A DNA stretch of 64,000 nucleotides from the NCBI GenBank assembly GCA_010645155.1, contig CM021323.1, positions 6,901,888 through 6,965,887 on the forward strand, in the 5' to 3' direction. Shown in pieces: positions 22,896 to 33,123 of the stretch. The notes under the pieces were generated by a model that was not told where the DNA came from, did not search any database, and worked only from the letters and a program-made list of their open reading frames with translations. Both the position numbers and the translations under genes were made by a program. The stretch comes from Tigriopus japonicus (Eukaryota; Arthropoda; Copepoda; Harpacticoida; Harpacticidae). Every line of letters starts with the position of its first letter. Position 1 is the first letter of the stretch.

Positions 22896-24080
22896 TGTAG
22901 TATCCTGCTCCCGAGTATGCCCCTCCCGACAATGCATCTATTACCCCCTATAAATATCTATGTCTCCAAGACAAAAAACATCTAGTCATTCACAACACTC
23001 GGTCATGCTACATGGCACAGCNNNNNNNNNNNNNNNNNNNNNNNNNNNNNNNNNNNNNNNNNNNNNNNNNNNNNNNNNNNNNNNNNNNNNNNNNNNNNNN
23101 NNNNNNNNNNNNNNNNNNNNNNNNNNNNNNNNNNNNNNNNNNNNNNNNNNNNNNNNNNNNNNNNNNNNNNNNNNNNNNNNNNNNNNNNNNNNNNNNNNNN
23201 NNNNNNNNNNNNNNNNNNNNNNNNNNNNNNNNNNNNNNNNNNNNNNNNNNNNNNNNNNNNNNNNNNNNNNNNNNNNNNNNNNNNNNNNNNNNNNNNNNNN
23301 NNNNNNNNNNNNNNNNNNNNNNNNNNNNNNNNNNNNNNNNNNNNNNNNNNNNNNNNNNNNNNNNNNNNNNNNNNNNNNNNNNNNNNNNNNNNNNNNNNNN
23401 NNNNNNNNNNNNNNNNNNNNNNNNNNNNNNNNNNNNNNNNNNNNNNNNNNNNNNNNNNNNNNNNNNNNNNNNNNNNNNNNNNNNNNNNNNNNNNNNNNNN
23501 NNNNNNNNNNNNNNNNNNNNNNNNNNNNNNNNNNNNNNNNNNNNNNNNNNNNNNNNNNNNNNNNNNNNNNNNNNNNNNNNNNNNNNNNNNNNNNNNNNNN
23601 NNNNNNNNNNNNNNNNNNNNNNNNNNNNNNNNNNNNNNNNNNNNNNNNNNNNNNNNNNNNNNNNNNNNNNNNNNNNNNNNNNNNNNNNNNNNNNNNNNNN
23701 NNNNNNNNNNNNNNNNNNNNNNNNNNNNNNNNNNNNNNNNNNNNNNNNNNNNNNNNNNNNNNNNNNNNNNNNNNNNNNNNNNNNNNNNNNNNNNNNNNNN
23801 NNNNNNNNNNNNNNNNNNNNNNNNNNNNNNNNNNNNNNNNNNNNNNNNNNNNNNNNNNNNNNNNNNNNNNNNNNNNNNNNNNNNNNNNNNNNNNTATGTA
23901 AATCTTCTGTGATATTTTTATGATTATTTTAATTCTCATGTCCCCTCCCCCCCGTGAGGGAGATGTAGTATCCTGCTCCCGAGTATGCCCCTCCCGACAA
24001 TGCATCTATTACCCCCTATAAATATCTATGTCTCCAAGACAATAAACATCTAGTCATTAACAACACTCGGTCATGCTACA
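22896..24080. mobile_element. Small LTR retrotransposon, mostly unsequenced interior
   Basis: Two 117-bp direct repeats, 22896-23012 and 23964-24080, begin TGTAGTATCC and end ATGCTACA, the TG...CA ends of LTRs. They are flanked by the 5-bp duplication GACGC (22891-22895 and 24081-24085). Each LTR has a TATA-like CTATAAATAT; the right one has AATAAA. TGGCACAGC follows the left LTR directly and could be a tRNA primer-binding site. A GTGAGGGAGA purine tract precedes the right LTR. The interior is an N-run at 23022-23894. If the gap length is right, the element is only about 1.2 kb, hence a non-autonomous TRIM-like element. It sits inside a LINE ORF. Confidence 0.85.
23022..23894. other. Assembly gap (873 N)
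   Basis: Undetermined bases. The real length may differ. The gap lies between two near-identical LTRs, a usual cause of assembly failure. Confidence 0.99.
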
Positions 24081-26430
24081 GACGCCATCATGCTCAAGGG
24101 CTCGGTCGATTTTGGTTGGACTAAGTTGTTCGATTCTGAGCGCAATTTTCTGTGTATTTGTTGGTACGGAATTAACACTTGGCTTAAAAACGGCACTCCA
24201 AACTCTTTCGCTTTCCACATTTCCATTATCAGTGCGTATGCTGCGAGTTGGTTGATGTTCATCATTTCGTTTTTTTGTAGCAGGCTTTCATTGGTCACAT
24301 GATTGCTTATTTTAGTTCTAGTTAGTGTTCTTAGCATGTTAATTTCTTGTACTGGGAGTTGTTTCATGTATCCCGATTGGGGGTCATTGCTGTGAAGGCG
24401 TATTTTTGGCCCCCCAAACACAGCGAGGCAATAACGATACCGAGATCCAACGAGCCCCTGCCCTAATCCTTTCAGGGTGCCTTTGGGTAGTTGCTTTGCT
24501 GCACGGTTTAGCACACAATTTCGGTATTTGAGTTCGTTGCACAATGCGCTTGTGTGACTTGTCCACCTCAGGTCGTTTTGTACCTTGACCCCTAGGATTT
24601 TTGACTCTCTCTCTTCAATCTCTTCAATCCTGTCTTCTCCCAATGTGATAACGACTTTTTCCTTGTTCTCCCTTCTTTTCGGTCGAAATACCAAGATTGA
24701 ACACTTGGAGACATTAAAGACCATTCGGTTGCTGGCAAAAAAACAGGATCCCCTCTCCACAGGCTTCAAGTCTAGACCGCACTTCATTTTCATTCAGTCC
24801 TTCAACAGTGAGGAAGGTGTCATCTGCGTAGGTTGATATTGTAGCAGTGGCATTCTCTAGCCACGATTCCATATCTCTACGTACCAAATGACCAATAAAC
24901 AACTGCAGGAGCTTCCTTGAGGTATTCCAGCCGGCAACTGATTTTTTTCAGACAGTTCTAGTCCCACTTCTACAACTTGTCTGTCTGCCAAGTAACTTCT
25001 GAGCCAACATAACGCCGTCCATCAATTCCATTATTTTCCATCTTTTTTAGGAGGATATCTCCATCCACAAGATCATACGCTGCTGAGAGATCGAAGATGA
25101 GTGCAGCCGAATATTTCCCCCTCAGTAGGCTTTCACGCCAGCGGATGGTGGCACTCAAAAGGTGGTTGTGCTCCTTTTACTTCTGAAGCCATGTTGGTTA
25201 GCACCAAGCTGGAAAGACTTTTCACAGTATTTACGCAATTGTGTCTCAACAATTACTTCAAGCACTTTGCTGAAAAAGCTGAGGTTGCTAATTCGTCTGT
25301 AATTGTTTTTATCCTTTCTTGATCCCTTGCCTTTGTAATACCAAAACACTTTCGCACATTTGAATTCCGCTGGGAACACTCCCTCTTTGAAGGACTCATT
25401 AATCAGGGCAGTCAAGAGTGGCGATATTGTCCCTAGTAGCGGTCTCATGAGGCGAGATGATATTCCGTCTATTCCTGATGCATGGCTTTTTTCATCTTTT
25501 TCATGACATGCAATACTTCTTGCTCACGGCCCTCTTCAAAGTGGAAGCCTTCTCTTCCCGATGGGAGCTTGTGAATGTAGCGCAAGGGGCTCTGCTGTCT
25601 TCGATTGTTCACTTTGCTTTGAAGTCTAATGACCTTGTTCATGAAGAACTCGTTCATCACCCGCGCCTTTTGAAGGTCATCCATGGGTCCCCCCCAGGAC
25701 TCTCAATTGGATGCTCGGGGCTTTTCTTTTTTCCTGTCTGGTCTGTCACGATGTTTCATGGATTTTCACCATTTCCTACTTGTTCTCGCGAGGTTTCAAC
25801 TTTTTCTTTGCGGTTGGACAATGTTACTCTATTTCGTAGTATTTTTGTAATTGGATCAGTCTGTCTTGCCCTAACTTCGCATTTTTTAGGAGGGATCTCG
25901 CTGCATCTCTTTCTGTCATCAATGTCTTTGTCACATTCGAGATTGTTGGTAGTCTTCGGGTTATTTTGGTCAGTTGAAGTGGGGCGTGCTGATTCAAAAT
26001 AAGTTTGACAGATTCACATAAAATGTTGGCTTTTCTTTCACATCCAACTGAGTTGTAAAGGCCACCGATTCGACAAATTTCTCGGACCATATCTTCAACC
26101 AACAAAGAGGTGTCCCTGATTTTCTTCCTTCTTAGATGGTACTTACTCTTCTCGTTCATTTTCCGAATTTCGAGTGGTATGGCGAGTGTTGTAGCTTCGT
26201 GGTCCGAGATTCCTGCACAATTGGGGGTGGTGCCATTGGTTCTTGGTTGTCCGTGAGGAAGTAGTCCAATGCTGATCCTGTTACTACCCCTTCTCTTTCA
26301 TAGTAGTAAGTGGGCCCAGAACTTTTGATATTAAGGTTACCCACGTCCAATATACTTCGGAACGTTTTTGCTACCTTCTTCAAGTACCAATCCTCTCCGT
26401 CCAACTTAAAGAGATCTAAATCTCCATCTA

Positions 26431-26779
26431 AATCTCCTGACGTTTACATGGAATGAATGACATTCTGTGTATTGGTTAAAAATCCGTAAAAAATAAAAAT
26501 AAATAAAGTACTCCATCAGTAGTTTGAAGGAACTTGGTTTTCCTTGTTTTTAAGTGTTTTAATTATTATTAAACTTTTCAACTTTGGGTAATGTTAATTA
26601 ATTGGGAAAAAATATTGAAAAAAGCTTGAATTTCACTTTTTCACATATATGAAGCAAATTACCCAGATTTTGGAGTTTTTGGTAATACCCAATAGCCAAA
26701 TTTGCTACCAATTTATGTCAAAATTACCCCAGAAATGGGTAATTACCCAGCATCTGGCACCACTGGCACCTTTTCATAC
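26431..26779. other. AT-rich spacer with TACCCA-type repeats
   Basis: Several AATTACCCA/TGGGTAAT units around 26560-26750 suggest a decayed repeat. No gene seen. Confidence 0.3.
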
Positions 26780-27010
26780 GGCTGAAAAGGTTCAATCTTG
26801 GTGCGAAGATAACTTTGGTGATTTTAGGGACAAGGAGATGTGGCCCCCTTCTTCCCCAGATTTAAATATCATGGACTTCTGTATCTAGCTCATTCTGAAG
26901 AGGAAGGTTGGGACTAAAACCTACCCCAAAAAATATCATCAATGACTGGTCCGCCGCAGTTTGCAAGAGAATTATGGCTGTTATTAAGACTAAAGGAGGT
27001 CATTCCGAAT
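26780..27010 (+). pseudogene. Tc1/mariner transposase C-terminal fragment
   Basis: The translation reads AEKVQSWCEDNF ... MWPPSSPDLNIMDF, the signature around the third catalytic Asp of Tc1/mariner DDE transposases. In-frame stops follow, and the residual tail is degraded. The N-terminal part is missing. Confidence 0.7.
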
Positions 27011-27189
27011 AAAAGTGAATGCTAATTATAAAATGGTTATTGCTACATCTTTTCGATTTTTATTAACTTTTTGCGAGTCCAACTATGTTGAAGTTATGAA
27101 TATTCTTTGTTGTTCCGTTTCTTTTGAAACACACGGTAGTTCAAGAAGCCCTAAATCTTTATTTGCAAATCTTGCGTTGTCTAACTATC

Positions 27190-28065
27190 ATCACAGACCA
27201 AGCCTTATGCTGCAATTACACTACACTTGTTTTGTCGCATTTTAACGGCACTTATGTGAGTCACGTCGCATTTGAGCTACAAATGTGTCACATTTCCGAC
27301 TTGGAACATGTTCTAATTTTGTGTGATGTGAAGCACATTTTGTGACGTTCGTGTGCTAAAACGTCATGAGAAAGTCCGACGTGACCAAAAACTCAAATGT
27401 CAATATAAGACAATATTCATTCATTTGAACTCAACAATCTAATTTCCGTGTTAAAAAAGAAGCTAGTGTCTCAAATAGAATTTAAAAATAGTTGGTTGAT
27501 CTAATTTTTGGGTTATGATCACATCAAGGTTGAATTAAGAACAGACGCTTTGGTCAACTTGGCTTTTCGAAAGACATCGAGCAGTGTTGTCATATAGGTT
27601 GAAAATTAGAGGTTATGCGCCCTGAAAATAAAAATTTCAATGACTGAAAAAGTAAAAAAGAATACACGAGAATGAAAGCCAAGCAAAATACAAATTAGAA
27701 TATATCTGTCAACAATAATGAACTTAAAACTTGACTCTCAAGTAGAAGAAAACAGAATTGTCATTTCAAATTCTTTAGTGGAAAGATTTGTCTGTTTATA
27801 AAAGAAACGCCACGAAAGAATAATGAAGTCATATCATATGACGTTGATAAGTATATTTCATTGATTCACCAATCTTGCAAGTTCCAACACGTTTCCCCGC
27901 GTCAATAGAATTTCATTACATGGAATCCCTGACGGTGAGCTCTAGGATGGGAAAGGAGATTTGAGGAATTTGATCCCGTCGTGGAAATGCAAATGTGTAA
28001 TCCAATGCGATGTGACTCACATAAGTGCTGTTAAAATGCGACAAAACATGTGTCGTGTAATTAGA
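27190..28065. mobile_element. Non-autonomous element with about 90-bp inverted ends
   Basis: The left end (27216-27300: AATTACACTACACTTG... GTCGCATTTTAACGGCACTT) is an inverted copy of the right end (27978-28062: ...AAGTGCTGTTAAAATGCGAC ... GTGTAATT). The roughly 700-bp interior has no recognisable ORF. No clear target duplication was found, so the exact borders are open. Confidence 0.55.
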
Positions 28066-29340
28066 CTCTTCACCACAGATAATGGCTGCTCCTCACTTTT
28101 AGCTAAGCAGACAGACCGCCTGACAATTCGTAGATCCGTGACCTCTAGATGACTCAGCCTGAATTTTCTGGATTGACTCTGAAAATCAAACTCCGATAGT
28201 GCAAGAACCACTGTACTACAGGACGAATTTCAGAGTACTGTTTATGACGTCATCAATCCACCTTGCGTTGGATCATCACTGATCCGTCATTAATTCTAGG
28301 TTGAGAGAAGTTCACTATTCATTTGCGAGGAAAAGAGAATTCATTCAGGGACGCCACTCAAACATGTTATTACAATCTATTCATTTCTTTTCATAAGCAA
28401 AGCTCATTACATTGGATTTTGAAAAACGATTTGAAACTTTGAAGTTATTGAAAGATTTACGTGAATCAATAATCTATTATAATATTGTTTCTTTTGCCCA
28501 TGGCAACCCTGGTTTAGTTTGAGAATTCTCCATGTGGTGTCAGTTTGTTCATTTGACAGGGTGACCACTTGAACGAGAGGTTCAATGAGAGGGGCAACAT
28601 TTCTTATCTTCTTTAAAACAGAAATTGTGTTCTTTTTGTCTTCTTTTAACTCAATATTTTAAGCCAGCTTTTGACAGTGGTCTTTGAACTATTTTTGGAG
28701 AGGGTTGTTCAATGTTGGATAAAACTGGTCAATTTTATGAACCAACCCTAATCAATTTGGTCACCTTGAGAAACGTGCGACCATTGTGAAATGAGCTTCA
28801 AAGAAGATGCCACTCAAAAGCTTTGTGGATTTACCTCTCATTCTGGTTATCTTGCCATCTCCAAGTGTCATATTCTAGTGTTTTAGTGCACAAAGAAATC
28901 CAGTCGTGCTGATTGAGAAAGAAAATTTGGATGGGTCGTGTGTGGCCCTTCAAAGAAAAAGAGAGCTTGACTTCATCCTTCTTTCTTTCTTCCAATCAAA
29001 GAACATCGTATTCTCCATTGATGAGAACTACTCAAAGTCATTTGCGTCACTTATGTGTTTGTTCAGCGTGCTTTTGAGCATTTCATCTTTCTCTCAGATC
29101 ATTCAATGGATAGATAGATGGACAAGAAAAGGATTCAGGGAATATTGGTCTTCTCTTGTCACTACTGCAAACTTTGGTGTGGTGATTCAACATGAAAATG
29201 AATGGGAAAAAGCAATGGAATCATCACCAATTAGACAAGGACAAGCACGTGGAATTGAAGTGGCAACCCTCAGATACAGAGACAGACTACTTTTGGCTTA
29301 AGTCCTACAACTTTGAGAAAGATCAATTATGAGAAGACCA
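28066..29340. other. No recognised gene; one unrecognised 131-aa ORF
   Basis: The plus-strand ORF 28906-29301 has a hydrophobic stretch (SLMCLFSVLLSISSF) and a hydrophilic C-terminus. I recognise no family or splice context, and it directly precedes a LINE fragment. It may be chance or a decayed element. Confidence 0.25.
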
Positions 29341-29399
29341 GTCAACACAAGACATCAATGGTTAACCAACCACAAGAGAGGGCCTTCATGGCTGGATTG

Positions 29400-29800
29400 G
29401 ACTACATCCACAAAGATGCTAAAATTTGCGGATGATTTGAAGATCATGGGGATTATCTTGCAACCTCAAGACGAGAAATGAGCCAAAAGTGCCTTGAACT
29501 TAGCTGAAGAATGGGCCTCGAATAATGGAATGACCTTCAATGTGGATTAGTGTAAGATGATGAGGTTTGGAATGAGGCCAAAAACCACTCCCAAGTATAT
29601 CCTGAAAGGCCAGGAACTTGAGAGTGTAGACATGGAAACAGACCTTGGTATCATATTCAATGGTAGAATAAAATTCCGTGAACACTATGCTGATACCGTC
29701 ATGCGGGCGAGGGGAATGATGGGGCTCCTGAGACGCTCTTTCACCATGAGGGACAAGAAAATTATAAGTGTACGTTAGACTTCTACTGGAGTGTAACATG
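29400..29800 (+). pseudogene. LINE RT palm/thumb fragment
   Basis: The sequence reads KFADDLKIMG (catalytic Asp pair), a stop, then EWASNNGMTFN, a stop, and an ORF 29557-29778 (KMMRFGMRP, DLGIIFNGRIKFREHY) typical of the region after the RT catalytic box. It is an internal piece of a CR1/Jockey-type LINE lacking both ends. Confidence 0.7.
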
Positions 29801-30185
29801 ACTTTTACTCTCCTTGAAATGTTATAAAATACAACCATTCACTTGAACACGCGTCATTTCTCTGGTTATTTGCCATTGTTAAAATGTTGTTATGTTCCGC
29901 CATTCACTAAAACACGAATGTTATTAGCAAACTAATCAAAATTTATTGAATCAAAGGCAGTCAGGCAGTCATCGCATGTCCTAAATTGCCGGTGTCGGCC
30001 CTAAGCTGTAGGTCCTTCGACCTTGAAGTGAATCCTTCGTAGAGTCATCCTTGGATAGTGATATTTTCGTTACAAACCTTAGAGAAGGATAGTGGGGTCA
30101 TTGTCGTCATTTAGTCTGCCTTGTTTGCAGCTGAAACTGGACTACTAATGCGTGAAAAGCAAATATTTCAAAGGGTATCTTAAAA

Positions 30186-32893
30186 AGTTGCCCATGCTAG
30201 AGCTCTATATTAGAAAGAGTACAATCATATCCAACGCCATCTAGTTGACTTGGCTCGCAACTGCTCGCCGTTTGCAAAAGGATGCACAAGTACTAGTGAT
30301 GGGAACAATCCAATCACCAATCATTTTCTCAATAGGTTGCTCGACTAGGTCTGGCAATAAGCCTTCAGGGTCTAGCATTTTTCACTTGAATGCAATGAGG
30401 AACAAAGCTCTCCTCTTGAGACGAACGCAAATGGTACCCCTTGCTTTATTCGACTTTGGATCAGGGGCACTGGGCAAAGGGAACTTGCTTCTTGATTTTT
30501 CAAGACAGGGCACTTTGTAAGAGGTGATGGCAAACATGAAGCTTGCAACCTTGCGTGGGAAAGATTGAAAGATTGGATTTTTCCATCAGTAACAAGTACC
30601 CTCCCTCTAAGCTGAACAAATTTTCCAAAATATGAGACCAAGATAGCAACTTTTGAGAAACTAAAGGGCCCAGAACCTTAATGAAGGGGTCCAAAATGAC
30701 CAATTAGTGTGTTTCAAATGATTCAAAGCTGAATTACCTGTAAAATTAGGTTTAAAACCTAAAAGACCAAGAGAAAAAATGAATATCTCATTCTTCATTC
30801 TGATCAATGCTGTTTTCAGAAAAAAAACCTTCACAATCAGGGCTCCTACCATAAAAATTGTGTCAGATAGAATATTGCTAAAGAGGAGGAGCATGTTGAG
30901 TTTTCCTTTTATTACCTTTTAACCCCTGAAATGTTGAGTCAAATTCTTCAAGTCCTTGTTTGTTCATGGGGCCAGGAACCTCTCACCACAGGACACAAAC
31001 TTCAGCTGACGTGAGACCCAATGAGGCCCTTAAAACTTGGCTCTGCACTGAATTTGAACAAAATTGCCAAAAGATGATAGAAAAAGGTGCTTGATAGCAA
31101 ACATCACTTCAGAACATTGTTGCAGCATTAGATAGGGCTCCTTTTCCTGCCATTTATTTTATAATGATGCTTACTGTTCTCAGGAATTAGTCAAAACTGA
31201 GTTACTTCAGACCAATGTCTCGCACAAAACTAAGAATGGATTGCAATTAAACGCATTTATAACTTGAATATAATAATACAAACTTCAGACAACGGGTTCA
31301 ATTATACTCAGATCAAGTTTCATGAAAATTGGGCGTCTTTTTGGTAAAGTGTAGCCATTTTATTAACAATGAAACTCAGCCACAGCATCCACACTCTTCC
31401 CCATAAAAACATCATTGTTAGTCAGTATTTTATTGTTTGAAATGCCTGAAATCCAGTAGATGTCAAATATCAACATTTTGACAGGCCAAACTGAGAGGAA
31501 GCACGAAATTGAACAAATTTTTCGCCAACTTATATTTGAGTTGTTGATGATTCCCTCTGAATGATTATTCATGCAGAATGCAGTAAAGAACTGATCATCT
31601 TCATGGAGCACTATATTCTTCACTTTGATGGTGTTGTTAGGTACTTGTAATCTGAAACCATTGGTATTTTTAGGATAAGTTGAATAGGGTTGATGATGAG
31701 TGGTGAACGTGATTTACCCACAAATGGGGTGCATTTAATTATCTCTAAGAGGCAGATACACAAACTAGAATGATATCTAGACAATTTATTCACTGATTTA
31801 GTACGAAATATTGAATATTGAGTCCACAACACTTGCCTATCGTTCAGTCCATAGGGCCACATTGGGCTCTCAAAAACAACAACAAACAGCTGTCGTCGCA
31901 TCGTCTTCTGTAATTATATCCATGATGGGGCTCAGTGTGGAGAGCGAGAAAGAGAGAGAGCTGGCCTGGCCCATCAATCCTTGCAGTTCCGTTCTTAACA
32001 AGTGCCAGTGGGCAAGCTGGACAAGCCATCTGAAGCTAGCAAGCATTTTACTGGACTCCCCTGCTGGCCACCACCACTTACTCCTGTTATCTTGCATATC
32101 AAGGGGTTGATGGGCAAGTTTAAATTGCAGTGAGGGTTGAAGTCACAGATCATATAATGACTAGATGTCCGATTGGCCCAGTCCGTCGGCGAGAGAAAAG
32201 TGACACCATTTGGCCTAGCTGCGCTAGCTTCAAAATCTCAGGGCGATAGCGTGCTCAGAAGTAACGACCCTTGATTGCGTTGAGAACTAAGTACATACGG
32301 TACGACGAGTTTGTTCAGGATTTAGCCACGCTGGCAAAATTTTGAAAAGTTCAAAATTCCCACCATTTTAGGGTGTAGTGTTATGTACCAGCTGATGAAG
32401 CAAAGTTGTCCCCCTTTTTCTCGCACAAAGCGAGGTCTAGCCATTATATGGTCTGTGGTTGAAGTCAAGAGAGAAAGAAAATTCCTTGCACTCTTTCTCA
32501 GCAATGACCATGACAGCCAAGCACAACAGGGAAGAGAATTCAGCAGCCCAGCAATTTCATTTCTAATCGCATTGTTGCCATCACCACTTGCATCAATATG
32601 TCCAAGGGGATAGATTTTCATTCTCTTACTTTCTTTTAAAGCTTTAAACTTAATTTTACAAGTAATGCAGCCTTGCATCATTTGAAACAAACTAATGGTT
32701 CATTTTGGACCCCTTCATTAAGGTTCTAGGCCCTTTAGTTTGTCAGAAGTTGCTTTCATGGTCTCATTTTTTGGAAAATTTGTTCAGCTTAGAGGTGCAT
32801 CCTTTTGGGAACAGCGAGCAGTTGCAAGCCAAAACAAGTAGATGGCGTTGGATATGATTGTACTCATTCTAATATAGAGCTCTAGCCCATGCA
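30186..32893. mobile_element. 2.7-kb element with about 200-bp inverted ends
   Basis: The left end 30186-30285 plus 30600-30712 is an inverted match of the right end 32695-32893. Shared blocks include CTAGAGCTCTATATT, ATCATATCCAACGCCATCTA, TAAGCTGAACAAATTTTCC and CCTTAATGAAGGGGTCCAAAATGA. The left arm is split by a MITE (30294-30591). The interior (30713-32694) shows no recognisable transposase, so it is probably non-autonomous. The flanks appear to be two halves of the dispersed repeat seen intact at 19848-20285. Confidence 0.65.
30294..30591. mobile_element. hAT-like MITE with exact 8-bp target duplication
   Basis: A 298-bp element, ends TAGTGATGGGAACAATCC and (inverted) TACTGATGGAAAAATCC, flanked by identical ACAAGTAC octamers (30286-30293 and 30592-30599). 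It interrupts the left inverted arm of the 30186-32893 element. The right arm at about 32790 shows the uninterrupted sequence, which confirms the insertion. Confidence 0.85.
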
Positions 32894-33022
32894 AGTCGAA
32901 GATCGAAGAACAAACGTCGGTGCGTATGACTTGTTTGGGCAAATTTCAAGTAGTCGCTGATGATACTTGAAATTTGAACCTTGCTGCTGTCAGCAATGAA
33001 AATTCACAGCCGGCCTGCCCTG

Positions 33023-33120
33023 AGGCTAGTTTTTTAAGCGCAAAGATCGATCTCAAGATCGAACTTACAGTACTAAAGTACGATCTTAAGATCGATCTTT
33101 GCGTCTTAAAAAACTAGCCT
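33023..33120. mobile_element. 98-bp near-perfect palindrome inserted in a repeat
   Basis: Begins AGGCTAGTTTTTTAAG and ends CTTAAAAAACTAGCCT. The arms contain GCAAAGATCGATCT and its inverse and meet at a central AGTACT. CTG flanks both sides (33020-33022 and 33121-33123), consistent with a 3-bp duplication. The related repeat at 20240-20260 lacks the 98 bp, which supports insertion. Confidence 0.8.
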
Positions 33121-33123
33121 CTG

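Larger units (their letters stand above)
22745..26430 (-). pseudogene. LINE ORF2 on the minus strand, split by an LTR element
   Basis: Degraded non-LTR retrotransposon read from about 26430 downward. The order is a pre-RT region (GPTYYYEREGVVTGSALDYF, the endonuclease C-terminal type), a linker, RT fingers (CAKVFWYYKGKGSRKDKNNY, ANQHGFRSKRSTTT), AALIFDLSAAYDLVD with the first catalytic Asp, STYADDTFLTVEG with the catalytic DD, then thumb and C-terminus. Several frameshifts and stops separate these blocks. The C-terminus is interrupted after LSMMAS at 24086 by the LTR element and resumes at 22890 with KLWNMAPPGFRA, ending ARNLPI and a TAG stop near 22792. The exact clade is not assigned. Confidence 0.8.

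Noticed and set aside
22960..24005. Long ORFs of about 300 codons
   Set aside because: They exist only because the 873-base N-run is read as open; no real coding sequence.
28906..29301. 131-aa plus-strand ORF as a host gene
   Set aside because: No recognisable domain, no exon partners, adjacent to a LINE fragment; kept only as an unrecognised ORF.
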